NCBI RefSeq assembly: GCF_000208745.1
Contig: NC_030854.1
Coordinates: 21,689,411-21,753,410 of the forward strand
Length of the DNA stretch: 64,000 bases
Source of the DNA: Theobroma cacao
Lineage: Eukaryota > Streptophyta > Magnoliopsida > Malvales > Malvaceae
Reading direction: 5' to 3'
Shown here: piece by piece, positions 1 to 12,265 of the stretch
How the letters are laid out: the number at the start of each line of letters is the position of its first letter
Position numbering within the stretch: the first letter of the stretch is position 1
Made by a program: the position numbers and the translations under genes
Notes under the pieces: model-generated
Database searches by the model: none
Told to the model about the DNA's origin: nothing
The model's input: only the letters and a program-made list of their open reading frames with translations

Positions 1-1601
1 AAACAAGTTTCTTTGACTATTTTAATGAACTGAAACTGAAAGGATATAGCACTTTTAAGAATAGATCTTACAGTGCAAGTCTGGTAAATGAGTTCTATTC
101 TAGCATTGCTTTAGGAGAAAAAGAATTAGAGGATTCTGATGACAATGTCGAAAATGGTCTGAATGTGTATTTAAATGGGAAAGAATTTGTTGTCACTGCT
201 GATGATTTAGGTAGTTTACTGAACATTGAGTGTGAAGAAGGTGAGTATGAGTTCCTAGAAAAATACGATCCTTCTTCATTATGGGAAATCATCACCAAGA
301 GGAAGGAAAATTATTCTTCAAAGAGTAATTCAGGTCTGATAATCAGCCCCTAGATGAAGATTTTACACTATTTTGTTGCTGCTAACATCCAAGGTAGAAG
401 TGAAAGTCTAAGTTACATCAGCCTTCAAGATCTTTGGCTGATGGAACATGCCTTCAATGGGGTTGCTTTGAATGCAGGTAGATTTATGATTGAGAAAATG
501 AGAGGTGCTTGCAAACTTGAGAAGGTAAATCTACCTTATGGGAATGTCATCACATCCCTTGTACAGAAAAAGGGAGTTTGGGCAAAGAGGTATGAAATGG
601 ACATGGTGAAGACTAGAGATCAAGCCATTTACTATGGCAGTTTGATCAAAATAAGGTACAAGCTGGATGGAGATAAATTCACTAAAACACCTAAAGTCTC
701 TGCAATTCCAGCACCTACAGAGGCACCATCATTTCAATTTTCTATTGAAATGATTTTTAATCTATTAATGAGGATAGATGGAAAGCTCATTGATCAAGGA
801 GCTAGATTACAGAAAATTGAAGAGAAAATTGCTGAACTGGAGAATGAACTAAAAGGAAAGGAAAAGCCATCAAAACCTACTACTATAGATTCCTCTGAAA
901 CACCAAGTGCTTCACCAGCACAGTAAGGTGTTGGAAGTTCAGGCTTGCAAGCAGAAGGATCTGATCCTCATGGTGTAAGTTATGGTGTTCTAGTTGAAGG
1001 TCATGATCTAGAAAAGGAACAGCCAAGAAAATCACCTTCACCTGAGTTACAAAATAAGGAAGAATCTGAGCAAGGTACTGAAGTGATTGCATCTGAGCAA
1101 GAAAATACCCCCACTAAACCTCAGCCTCAACTACAACCTCAACAATCTCCTCCACACTTTGAAGAGGTTTCAATCATGAGTTTGTTCCAACAAATGGTTC
1201 AGGAGGAACAAGCTGAGAAAGAGGTAGTTAAGGAAAAAGCATAGAAAGCAGCATCTCCATCAGTTCCTAAAGTAAAAGTAAAATCTGGGAAAGAGAATCA
1301 CAAAGTCATTGTACCATCACAAGAGAAGGAAGCCACTACAACAAAATCCAAGCCACCAACCAAGGGCAAGAAGACTATGGCCATAAAGATAGCATTTCTC
1401 AAGAGAAGGAAGTCTTCTCGATTGGTAGAGAAATCCAAACCAGTTCCAATCTCTTCTCCTCAGGATCCAGTCAATGTCTCTGACAAATCCTCACTAGTAC
1501 CTTCCCCTAAAAAATCATCACCTCTAAGAGAACCCTCTCTTTTTCCTCTAAACCCTTTCTATGACACTGGATCCACACCTTCTAACACATCAAAAGACTA
1601 G
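1..1601 (+). pseudogene. ORF3 of Sirevirus-type copia element E5 (5' truncated by the window)
   Basis: This is the extra ORF that lies between pol and the 3' LTR. Its reading frame is frame 3 from the first base, broken by in-frame stops at 351-353 (TAG), 924-926 (TAA) and 1242-1244 (TAG). The core (about 3-690) matches the ORF3 copies at 36692 and 44800, with a shared DLGSLL block, a DPSSLWEII block and a LHYF block; it resembles what databases call a putative plant transposon protein domain. A likely coiled coil follows (about 764-860), then a P/Q/E/K-rich tail with a basic KRRKSSR motif at 1401-1421. No membrane segment is visible. The 351 stop replaces a Gln codon of the E1 copy, which fits C-to-T decay. 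Function is unknown; the usual env-like label is not supported by what I see. Confidence 0.72.
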
Positions 1602-2421
1602 AAGTCCCTTGCTTTGATGCTAACAAAAAGGGGGAGTAGAATGGCAGAACCAAGGGCAAAGGAACCAGGAACCAGAAAATAATTAAAAAAAATGTTAGGG
1701 TGGAGGAACCAAAAAGGAACTCAGGGAAGAAAGAAAGCAGAAATGAACCAAGAGCAAGAACTTAGAAAAACAAGGGATATGAAGCAAAAATAGTTTAGGG
1801 GCAATTTCAAAACATATTTTTGATTAATTGCTATTTGTGCCATGGTGGCACTTGAACACTCAATTTTAATTTTGTTGTTTATATGGTAGTGTGAGACATG
1901 AATGCTAATATGTCTATGATGTTTGATTGCTGAAAATTGAATGTTTGCTGATATTTTGCTATCCATGATATTTTAACTGTTGTTAACAAAATCTGCTGCT
2001 GCACCATATATGATAGCATGTTGATAACTGCTGTTGTATGCTGATAATTGAACAAATTGCGTTTGTAAATAGTTATGGATGCTATGTATAGTGTGTTGAC
2101 TGAATTATGAAGGGAATAGACAAAATCTGATGACTATATGCTGTTGACAGACCCTGCTGAATTTTCTATGAAAAACTATCAACATTCATTGCTATAAATC
2201 ACCCCAAAATTATGCACATATGTATACTCTAAATGTACAATGTCATTTTCTGTATAACAAGAATAAAATTTGTTGGAATAAAGTAAGCAAAATATGCACA
2301 CACTAAGGGAGAGCATATGCTTAGGGGGAGCAATCCTCATTTTCTGCAGAAACTAAAATGAGTAAAAAAACATTATGCAGTTAATCAAGGAATGTTTTGT
2401 CATCATCAAAAAGGGGAAGAT
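1602..2421 (+). other. E5 region between ORF3 and 3' LTR, with polypurine tract
   Basis: Noncoding stretch following ORF3. It contains the purine-rich AACAAAAAGGGGGAG segment at about 1622-1636 that recurs just after ORF3 in E1 and E2, then AT-rich sequence with repeated TGCTGATAA-like words. It ends with the polypurine tract AAAAGGGGAAGAT immediately before the LTR, the expected plus-strand priming site. Confidence 0.65.
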
Positions 2422-3542
2422 TGTTGGCTCCATTAGTTTTTGATGATAATAAAACATTCCCATTCATTTGTGTCTAATGCCTTTACTTAAGTATGCAGGA
2501 AAATTAATGTATGAAATTAATAAATTAATCTTTCAAAGTATATATCAAAAGAAAAAGGGAGACAAAAATGATGATACATGACTGATTAATAAGGAAGAAG
2601 CTCATTAGTTGAATAAGGAAGAATGTTGGTTGGCCAAGATTCAAATTGGAGAAATGGCGGGCTGAAAAGTTTGAGAAACAGAACCAACTTAGTCGACCAA
2701 GAAATTGGTTAGTCGACTAAGTGCTTATTGCCAGAACTGCTAGAGACAGGGAGCAGCAAACAGAGACAACTTAGTCAATTAAGATATCGGTTAGTCAACT
2801 AAGAGCATTTTGCCTGTAAGTTTGAAATCTGCACTAAAGGACAGAGTAACGGCTAGAACGAACTTCAAACTGTCTCCAATGGCTAGAAAACTGTCAAACT
2901 ACCATTAGAAATGTTTTTTCAAGTAAAAAGGGTCTTCCAACAATTAGAAACATTTAGAGAGAAGTTTTTTAGAGTGATTTGAGCCATAGAAAGCTGAAAA
3001 ACTAAGAAATCTTCATCGTACTTGTCTACACCTCAATGCCCATCCTTTGAAATTGTATTCTGCACTCAACCTTGTACCATTTAGATCAACTTGTGATCAT
3101 AGGTACTTTCTTTTACTTCTTTTCTTGTATTTTTAGAGCAAGGAAGTCACTCTAAGGGGTTATTCAAGTTTGGTATAGCTTGATTGTTATAGGTTGTGGT
3201 TGAGCCTTGGAAAAACCACTTTGAGTTTTAGTTTAGCCCATGAAAAACTAGTGTAAAAGGTTTTGGCTGAGCCTTGTAAAAGATACTGTAAAGCTTGGTG
3301 AAAGCTTGTGAATTTAACCGCTTCTTAGTGGATTTATTGGGAAAATCCTTGGTTGGATAATCAAGGTAGTGGATGTAGGTCTTGGACCGAACCACTCTAA
3401 ATTCTACTGTCTTTTATTTACTCTATTTTGTTTCATTTTCTTTACTTCATTTGTCTCGCCCTTATCTAGACTTTGAGACAATATTTGAAAGAGCCAAATT
3501 GTGCTATTCACCCCCCTCTAGCACATATTATTGGGACCAACA
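2422..3542 (+). repeat. 3' LTR of Sirevirus-type element E5
   Basis: The LTR starts TGTTGGCTCC after a polypurine tract and ends GGGACCAACA, 1121 bp. It closely matches the LTRs of E1 (27713 and 41855) and E6 (60281). The U3 part carries paired TTAGTCGACTAA-type motifs at about 2690-2810. A CAAGTAAAAAGGGTC segment near 2920 sits where E1 and E6 have a TATA box. The conserved tail has TTGGTTGGATAATCAAGG and CACCCCCCTCTAGCAC. Its partner LTR is outside the window. Confidence 0.85.
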
Positions 3543-3982
3543 CCATAGTCGAGTATAGCCTGCCTCTAGATGATCCATTTCTTGAGAGCTTATTTTTGCA
3601 AGTTTGGCCTGCTATAGTCAACTATGCTTCCTTTATAGCTGACTATGGTAGTGTAAAGTTGACTTTTTTTCACTTTTGACTTGTCAGGGTCAACTATGCT
3701 TGGACCAAAGTCGACTATATTTGTTTAAAACTTACTTTTCTTGCTCTTTCTAAAGCAAGGTTGACTATGCTTCTTCTGTAGTCAACTGTGGCTTCCTTTG
3801 TAGTTGATTATGGCTTTATAATCTTCAAGTTTTGCACTCTTTTAGCCTTCAAATCGACTTGGACTTCTTTAAGATTGACTTTTGTCTCGTGTCTTTAAGT
3901 TTCCTTAACTTTTTAGTGCTTCTCTCCAGCTACTTCTTCCTTGCCTTGTACTTACATTTAAATAACATTTCAAGGCATATTT
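3543..3982 (-). repeat. LTR fragment with CATAGTCGACTATG-type motif array
   Basis: Noncoding sequence between the E5 LTR and the solo LTR at 3983. It holds several imperfect copies of the palindrome CATAGTCGACTATG (near 3545, 3617, 3640, 3680, 3705, 3760, 3780, 3805). It continues beyond the solo LTR at 6927-7243, which abuts the 3' end of a reverse copia pol, so it is probably the U3 part of the 3' LTR of E7, truncated on the left by E5. The strand is inferred from that continuity. Confidence 0.5.
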
Positions 3983-6921
3983 TGTCACGACACGGTACTC
4001 CCCTCGAGCCCGTGACAATCACCGCAATGTCCCAATAAACACTCATTACTCGGAATGCCAACCGAAACCCCGTAAGGATTTAATATCAGTTTCTCATTTT
4101 TCCTATGAGTAACCGTTGCCAAATATCATGTTCTAATAGATTTTAAACTATTTCCAACTTAAAACAATAAAAAAAATGATTTCTGTCTCATAGGGGCATT
4201 TTGGTCATTTTTCCTTAAAAATTTTGAAACCAGCTAAAAATGTAGTATGCGAGTATAAAACACATAATTCATAATCAAAATTAAGTTTAAACGTCTAAAA
4301 CCTTCATTTAAAATGAAATTATGTCTATTTGAATATAATAAAAATATTCAATAAAATATTATATTTTTTTATAAAACAATATTTATAAAGTTACTGGTAA
4401 ATAATTTTTGTAGCGTAAAAGCTAAATAAATTCATACATACTGTAATACAGATAACTAAAGTATAAAATTTAATTTACAATGACACATGGGCCCCCAAAT
4501 GACAAAAGTGTACGAAGGCTGTGAACCTACGATTTTTGAGGAAGTAAAGCCAACTGTAGCCTTTGACAATATCAGCTATCTACAGCCTATTCTGAGCCTG
4601 AAATGGGTGGAAAGGAGCGTGGTAAGATTATATAATCCTAGTGAGTAAACAAACACCATCCAAAATATCTAAAGTCGAGTAAATTGAGACGATTAAAATA
4701 TTCCATCTTAATATGTAATTAATAACATAAATATTCATTTCATTTAAATAATCATTATGGCTTATGAGTATCTTAAAAGCTTGGCTCCTGCCAAAATCAT
4801 TCTCAGGAATACCTTGGCCGAGGCATCTAACCGAGTTCGCCAAGGCTGTTAAAAATTTTGTATACATGTAAACATATTTTTTGTTTGAAGAACACAGCCG
4901 TTCCTTGGCGTTAGCAGAGTTCATCATCACGAGGTGGTTTGGCGTGATGTGAACTCTAACCATATCTCAGGAGATACCTTACGAGCCTTTCCGACTAAGA
5001 TCCATATATAACTGGATTTCGTGCCCCTCTAATAAGCTGGTCCATAGAACCCGCCCATTGCAGCAAGCTAAACCCACCATATAATAAAAATTCAACAGCA
5101 TGACATGGCAATTTTATCATTTTCCAGCCTATCAAGACAAACAATAGTTTATACATTTTCAACACAAATACCAATTCAACCATTCATGCCAATATTATCA
5201 TAAGCCATTCAATTCAAACCATGATTTATAACACAACAATTAGTATCTAATTACTCCATTTTCAAAACCATCATTCAATTTCAAGACAATTTATAAAATC
5301 ATTTCATTTAAACACATTTTGTTTATAAAACCTAAAGATTTACCATTTAAACACATTTTTCTATAAAATCACAAAAACGAATAAAAACTACTTTAGATAA
5401 TTAAGACGATAGTAAGGTTACTCGCTATTTCGGGAGTCAAATTTTTAGAGTACTCCGACTATCGATCCTTGGGTACAATTTCTTTGCCCTTATCGGAGGA
5501 TTCACCACCTAGACATAATGCACAATCAAGCAATTTACCACATTGGTGCTAAACCGTTATAAAACTATATGGATGCATGAAACGGAATGCAAATTGTTCG
5601 GATTATCGTCTAAACACAGTGTTCTACACAAATTCAATTATGTACCTAAATAAAATGGTATTGGCCTAATTTGATCTATCACTCGATTAATTGGCCAATA
5701 TGCCCAATTCAACTCCAATTAACTCCATTTATCTTCCAATTCTCCAAACCATCAAACACAAGTCAAATAGCATAAAATTTAGCAAAATCATCTTCACATT
5801 TTCTCTTGGGAATTTCGGCCATGGTGGGTGCATCAACACTATGATTTTTCCTACTTGATTTTCTCACCGTAATTCGTCATTTCCTAACTAATTCACTTGA
5901 AATAAAATCAAATCCACCATCCACACTCTACATGGAAAATTCGGCTAATGATGGGTAATGGAAGAAAATGAATTTTTCTTGCTTGATTTTCATGCTACAC
6001 ATCACTAACTAACTAAAAACACTAAAATATCTTAAAATCTAACCAAATCAAGCATCAAAACTCCTCCCCCCATGTCCGGCCAGCAAGGGATTCATCATGA
6101 AATCTTGATTCTCAACCATGAAAAATGGAAAAAAAATGCATAGGAAAGGTAGATCACAAGCTAGAATTGAAAAATCTTACATTTTTTAACTTGTTTCCTT
6201 GAATTTTCACACTTTTCCCTTGAATTTTTCCACCTAGGGTTTTTGTTCTTCTTTTCTTCCTTTGTTCTTGTTTTGGCAGGCCATATGAAGAGAAATAGGC
6301 TGATTTTATGCTAATTTATAAGAAAATTATTAAATGGATGAGAATTTGACACATGTCACCATTCCATTGGTCCATGTGTCATTCTTACTCATTAAGCAAT
6401 CTCTCTCCACCATATAAATTTTCTCAATTATCCATGATAATATTGGGTAAAATCCATGTGCTGGACAAGTGTTGGGTGGTGTAAAATTATAATTTTGCCC
6501 CTGGGGTGGTAAAATGACTATTTTACCCTTATGCTAGAAAAAATGTCAAAATTAAAACTTTTCACTTCTCAAACTCAAATTACACTCCAAATGATCAACC
6601 TTAGTAAAAAATTTCATCCAACACTCACATCTTAACCTCTGGTAGCAAAATGACCATTTTACCCCTAGGTCATGAAAATTTCAATTTGACTCCAAATCGG
6701 TCATCAAACTCCGAATCACCATTTTAAGTCATTCTGGGGTTTTAAAATTCTCAATTTCATCTTAAAATCTCTATTTGGACTAGTTCGAGGCTTAATTCAA
6801 CTTAGTTGCACTCTAGGTACACTACTGACTTTTGACGATTTTTCGAGGCTTTCCAAGTATGCAAGCATTCTGTCAATCACATGAATGACATGGCTAATAT
6901 TTTATAAAGTCGGGTTTGACA
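3983..6921 (-). mobile_element. Solo LTR, 2.9 kb family, inside E7 LTR
   Basis: A 2939 bp unit bounded by TGTCACGACAC at the left and GGTTTGACA at the right, with a perfect 5 bp target-site duplication TATTT (3978-3982 and 6922-6926). It is the reverse complement of the units at 9317-13824 and 50303-53244. No primer site, polypurine tract or coding region is present, so it is a solo LTR left by LTR-LTR recombination. Near-palindromic GGCAAAATGGTCATTTTGCC-type motifs occur at about 6490-6530 and 6648-6670. Length and end sequence suggest Ty3/gypsy, but no internal domain proves it. Confidence 0.82.
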
Positions 6922-6926
6922 TATTT

Positions 6927-7243
6927 GCTCTTGATTTCTTAGCTAAACATGCATTGTTTGAAAGCTTATAAGATATTTTCTAATGATGCATGGCATTTCA
7001 AACAAGTATTTAACCTTAAAGGATTAAAAATGTAAATGAGACAATTTCAAATACTTGACATTAAGTTCAAGAAGACGTGATTTTTATCAAATCAAAATAT
7101 GATGTAATTCAAAACTAACAAATTAAAATAAAATAAATAACTAAAAGCAACTAAAACAAATAAAACCCAAACTAAATCTCAAAAACTTTAGATAAAATAT
7201 ATTAAAAATTAAGACCAAATAACTCTATAAAATAGAGTTATCA
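6927..7243 (-). repeat. Start of the 3' LTR of reverse copia element E7
   Basis: In reverse orientation this segment begins TGTTGATAACTCTATTTTAT directly after the end of the E7 pol remnant, so it marks the start of the 3' LTR. It is AT-rich and without coding potential. The LTR is interrupted at 6922 by the 2.9 kb solo LTR and resumes at 3982. A related LTR start, TGTTGATAATTCTATTTTAT, is found at 10836. Confidence 0.55.
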
Positions 7244-9179
7244 ACAAGTGTTGACATGAACACTCCCTTTAACACTTTCATTCACTATATTCAGTTTGTT
7301 TCTCAACAACTCATGCCTTGACTTGGTTAAGCCTTTTGTCATAAAATCAGTTAATTGCAATACGGAGCAATAGTATTGGATATCAATTTTACTTTTCTTT
7401 TCATCCACTCAGATGGCATGAAATTTCACATGAATGTGTTTAGTTTTGCCATGAAATATTGGATTTTTAGAGATTGTAATAGTGGATTTGTTATCAACCA
7501 TCAGGACAGAACGTTGACTTTATGTGAGTTGCAAGTCTGTGAGAACTTTCCTTAACCAAATGGCTTAGTTCAATGCCCCTGTTATTATAATATATTCTAC
7601 TTCTATAGAAATTGGGCAACAAAAGTTTGCTTGTGGGAATTCCATGAGAAGGCACCATTACCAAAAGTAAAAATGTAACTTGAAGTACTATTCAAGTCAT
7701 CCACATTGCCTGCGCAGTTGCTATCTAAATATCCCAAAAGCTTGATTCCTGACTTCCTGGTGAAGTGAATTTCACAATCAAGTGTTCCTTTCAAATATTT
7801 GAAGATTTGTTTTCCAGCTATGAAATGCAGATTTGTAGGCTTTTGCATAAACCTTGACACTAGAAACATGACATCTGGTTGAGATGAACAAAAGCTTCCA
7901 ATTAGGCTCCTTTATGTCAAAGAGGTCCTTTAGTTTCAATCCTTTGTTGATTGAAAACTTTTTATTGACAACCAACGAAGTAGCAATAGGTTTGCATTGA
8001 TTCATGCAAATCGTCTTCAATACCTAGGAGATATAACTCCTTCGAGACTGCTTTATTCCATCAGCAAGCTGCTTAATTTCAAGTTGCGAAAAATAACTCA
8101 TTTATCCCAAGTCATTCATATCAAATTCAATTTGCATATCTTGCTTGAATTTATGCAATGCAGCATCATCTCCTCTAGTGATCAAAAGATCATCCACATA
8201 TAAAAAAAGCTATTAATTGTGGTTGACCCATGGAACTTAAGATGTAGAGTGTAGCTTCATTATTGCTTTTTAGAAAATGTTTGCTTTGTTAAATAAGCAT
8301 CAATTATGCTATACCACGTTCTTGAAACTTACTTTAAGCCATACAAGGCTTTATGAACTATATCTTGACCAGGCAACAATTTGAACCCTTTAGGCTGCTT
8401 GACATATATTTCTTATTCTAAAACACCATTAAAAAATGCGAGCTTGACATCTAGGTGGAATACATTCCATCCAAAAGCTCTAGAGAGCGCTAAAAACAAG
8501 TGTATTGTATCATAATGAGTAATAAGAGCATAAGTTTCCAAGTAATCTATACTAGGGAGATGATTAAACCCCTTCACGACCAGGCGAGCTTTGTATTTAT
8601 TGAAGCTCCCATCAAGATTGAGCTTCCTTTTGAATACCCACTTAACTTCAATAGCATGATGATTGCTTGGTCTATTAACCAAGGTCCAGGTATGATTTTT
8701 ATTGATTATGTCTAGCTCATCACACATAAAAGCCACTCATTTAGGATGTTGTGAGGCATTGTAGTAGGTGTTTGGTTCAACTATGGTAACCAAACTCCTC
8801 TGATATATATCATGAATGGACCATGTGCCTTTCACATGCTTATCATCAATATCATCAATGTCTTTAACAGTATCAACTACTTCAACATCTGTCTCATTTC
8901 TTTACACCTAAAAATTTGTAAAGCTAGGAGCAGGTATTATTACTTGTAGGTTGTGATTCGTAATACCAACTAAAAGCTTCATCAAAGGAAAATTCCTGCT
9001 AATGACAATCTTATCAATTTTTGGCAAGTAAATCCTGTAGGCTTTAGATTGATAACTATATCTTATGAAGATTCCTTTAATAGATTTGTGTTAAAGCTTA
9101 TCCCATTGAGAGTCAAGTATGTACAGATAGCAAAGAAACCCAAATACTCTAATGTAATTAACAAAATCTTGTAGCCATG
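7244..9179 (-). pseudogene. Ty1/copia pol 3' half of E7: integrase C-terminus, RT, RNase H
   Basis: Reverse-strand copia polyprotein remnant broken by many stops and frameshifts. In coding order: the integrase C-terminal part (about 9179-8740) with a GCLCY-like block; RT (8736-7900) with the KWVFKRK, KARLVVKGF and FHLDVKLAFFNG blocks and an intact YVDD active site at about 8177-8200; then RNase H (7870-7260) with a YLDSNCAG block and a decayed KHIHVKFH block. The domain order integrase-RT-RNase H defines Ty1/copia. Sequence style differs from the Sirevirus copies in this window and fits an Ale/Ivana/Tork-like lineage, which I cannot refine. The integrase is split from its N-terminal half by the insertion at 9185-14273. 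Confidence 0.8.
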
Positions 9180-10609
9180 CCAAGTGTCATGAGCCAACCT
9201 TGTATCAGAATATGACAGGGTTGAGTTGTTTAGAAGATTGAGTCTTTTGGACTTGAAAAGGAAATGTCCCCCTTTTAAACATTGTAATGGCTAGTGGTGA
9301 CATCTCTAGAAATATTTGTCAAGCCTGACCTTATAAAGTACTTGTCATGTCCTTCATGTGATTGACAATATGCTTGCATACTTGAAAAGCCCCGAAAAAT
9401 CGTCAAAAGTCGATATTGTACCAAATGGTACTATTATGTTGAATTAAGCCTCGAACTAGTCTAAATAGAGATCTTAAGATGAAATTGAGAATTTTAAAAC
9501 CCCAGAATGACTTAAAATGATGATTTGGAGTTCGAGGGCTGAATTGGAGTCAATTTGGAATTTTCATGTTCTAGGGGTAAAATGGTAATTTTGTCACTTG
9601 AGAACAAAATGGAAATTTTTAGAAAAGATTTTGATCACATTTGACTCATTGGAGTATGATTTGAGTTTGAGAGGTGAAAATTTTTAATTCTAGCTTTTTT
9701 TCTAGCATAGAGGCAAAATAGTCATTTTGCAGCCCAAGGGCAAAATCGTAATTTTACACCACCCAACACTTGTCCAGCAAATTGATTTTACCCAATATTA
9801 TCATGGATAATTGAGAAAATTTTAGTGGTAGAGAGAGATTGCTTAATGGCAAATTATGACACATGGACCAATGGAATGGTGACATGTGTCAAAATCTCAT
9901 CCATTCATTATTTTGGCTTAAAAATCAGCATAAAATCAGCCCATTTCTCACCCATATGGCCGGCCAAAGCATGAAGTGAAGAGGAAAGGAAAGAACACAA
10001 ACCCTAGGTGGGAAAATTGAAGAAAAAGTGTGGGATTTCAAGGGATTAAGATAATGAAGGTAAGATTTTGTGATTTTATCTTGTGATTTACACTACCCAT
10101 GCTTTCTTTTTCATTTTCCATGCTTAGAACTCAAGTTTGCATGATGAACCCTTGCTGGCCGAATTTGAGAGAAGAGGTTTTGAGCATTGATTTTGCTAGA
10201 TTTCAAGCTAATTAAGTGTTTTTGGTTGTTTGGTAATGGAAAGTATGAAAATCTAGCAAGGAATCACTTTGTTCTTCACAAACCCACAAGAGGCCGAATT
10301 TTCTAGGGAGGATATTGAGGCTGAAATTGATGATATTTCATGATATTTTGGTGGTATTTAATGATTGGTGAGGCTAGAAATTTAATGGAAAATTTTGGCA
10401 TGAAAATTCGAATTTTTACCTAATGTATAGACATGTGCAATTTATTGTTCGGACTGATAAATTGAATCATATTCACAGTCATTGAGGTATTTTAAGTATA
10501 ATTGGAGTGTAGAAAGTGAAAGAAATCGATTTGGAGTTAAATTGGATGTTTTAACCAATTACACTGAGAATAGTGTAAATTAGGTCGAATACCGTATTTA
10601 AACGGCTAT

Positions 10610-10854
10610 TCGGACATTTTGCATCACATTTCGTGCATTCATATAGATTTATAGAGCCTGAAATAGTTTATGATAAATTGACACAATTTATTGAAATTCG
10701 TGTCACATATGATGTTGATAATTCTATTTTANTCGGACATTTTGCATCACATTTCGTGCATTCATATAGATTTATAGAGCCTGAAATAGTTTATGATAAA
10801 TTGACACAATTTATTGAAATTCGTGTCACATATGATGTTGATAATTCTATTTTA
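10610..10854. other. 122 bp exact-looking duplication around a single N (likely assembly join)
   Basis: Bases 10610-10731 are repeated as 10733-10854, separated only by the ambiguous base N at 10732. The repeat begins TCGGACATTTTGCATC and ends ATAATTCTATTTTA. The N placed exactly at the junction suggests two contig ends with an unmerged overlap rather than a biological tandem repeat. The protein-like reading through it is an artefact. Confidence 0.75.
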
Positions 10855-12265
10855 TAGAATTATTTTATTCTAATTTTATTATTAAATATTAGCTAAGTCC
10901 TCAATTTTTAATTATAATTTACTTATTTTTAGTTGTTTTTATAATTAGGTTACTTTTAAGTTAGTTATTTTAATTTTATGTTTTTCTTGTTAATTTGGTT
11001 ATTTTTTATTGGTTTTTATTTCTTTTGTAGGATTAAAAGTGATTGGACTTAATTTTGGAAAGTAAGTTGTTAAAAGCCCAGTATCTGTTTGCATATACTT
11101 CAGTATTTTAGCCATATCTGGAGCTACAGAATTTCAAATGATGCGATTCTTAGACCAGTGGAAAGCTAAGAGACAGAGGTACAACTTTTATGAATATTAC
11201 TTTGCCCAGTTCTGCATCAAAGATAGAGAAAATTGCTTCTGAAAATGGATAGACGTACTGTGCCGGGAATAGAAATTTGTAAAGATTGACAATGGAATTT
11301 TGGGACTCTTGTATACTTTTAAGCCCAATTAAACCCTAGGTCAGCTTAAGGTACTTTAGGTTAAGTTTATTAGTATAAATAGGATATGTTTAACAACATT
11401 GAGACAACCTTTGAGAGATTCAAGAAACTAGAAGTTGAGGTTGAAACTAGGAGATCAAGTCGGCAATAATTGTTTTGTGTTCCTCCTTAGCTTTTAATTT
11501 TTTTGTTACTTTCAATGGTTAAATTTATTATAATGTTATTTGTTTTTGCAATTATGAGTGGCTAAATTTTCTTTTTCTAGGATTGCAATTGAACTCACAT
11601 GTAGGCTAAATTTTTAAATCTCTTTCTTACTTATTTTAATGGAATTTGAATTGTTTATTCCAATTTGTTCTTACTGCTTTTAATTGCCTGATCACTAATT
11701 AAATTGATCTAGGAACCTAAATAAACTTGGAAAGGGAGTTTAGAGTAGACTAAAATTGGGATAGCATATGATCAAATTAATTGATTTGCGTATAGGATAG
11801 GGATATACCTATAGGCCGTATGTAGCCAGATTAGAGCCTGAACTTAATGAGTCTGTTTTAATTTCAAATCACATAGGGATATAGTGTTTTGGTTAAAATA
11901 GATATTTTTATAGGTTGAGTCGGGAGACCCTTATAAATAATTTAGGACTCTAGGTGAGCAATTCAACCCATTGAAATAAGTTAAGTAAGAGAGGTAAGAT
12001 TTAGATGAAGTGTGAGGGATATTGTGATCCTAGGCTTGTTTGATTTGATATTTTCTTAAGTTATTATTACTTCGATTGTTCTTGTTAGTTTTAATTTTAG
12101 TTAATTAGTTTTAGTTAATTAATAAATTTTGATTATTTGGATAAGATTTAATTGTTCTAATTTTAGTAATTAGTAAAGTTTTAGATCAATTTCCTGTGAG
12201 ATCGATACCTTGCTTGCTAATATACTATCTATTCGATACGTATACTTGCGTAGTAGGATTTTAAC
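10836..12265 (+). mobile_element. LTR-like insertion within the 2.9 kb solo LTR
   Basis: Comparison with 50303-53244 shows about 1.4 kb of extra sequence here. It starts TGTTGATAATTCTATTTTAT, has a TATA box (TATAAATAGG, 11374-11383), and ends with a GATACGTATACTTGCGTAG block followed by TAGGATTTTAAC, a style of LTR end seen in plant Ty3/gypsy Tat/Ogre-like elements. There is no coding capacity. I could not find a clean target-site duplication, so the ends are approximate. It is either a solo LTR or a short nonautonomous LTR element. Confidence 0.5.

Noticed and set aside
4501..5200. A host gene on the minus strand
   Set aside because: The readings are parts of the 3983-6921 solo LTR, with the same sequence in the two sister LTRs.
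10633..10857. A 74-codon reading with two identical halves
   Set aside because: It spans the N and the 122 bp duplication inside a solo LTR, so it is an assembly artefact.
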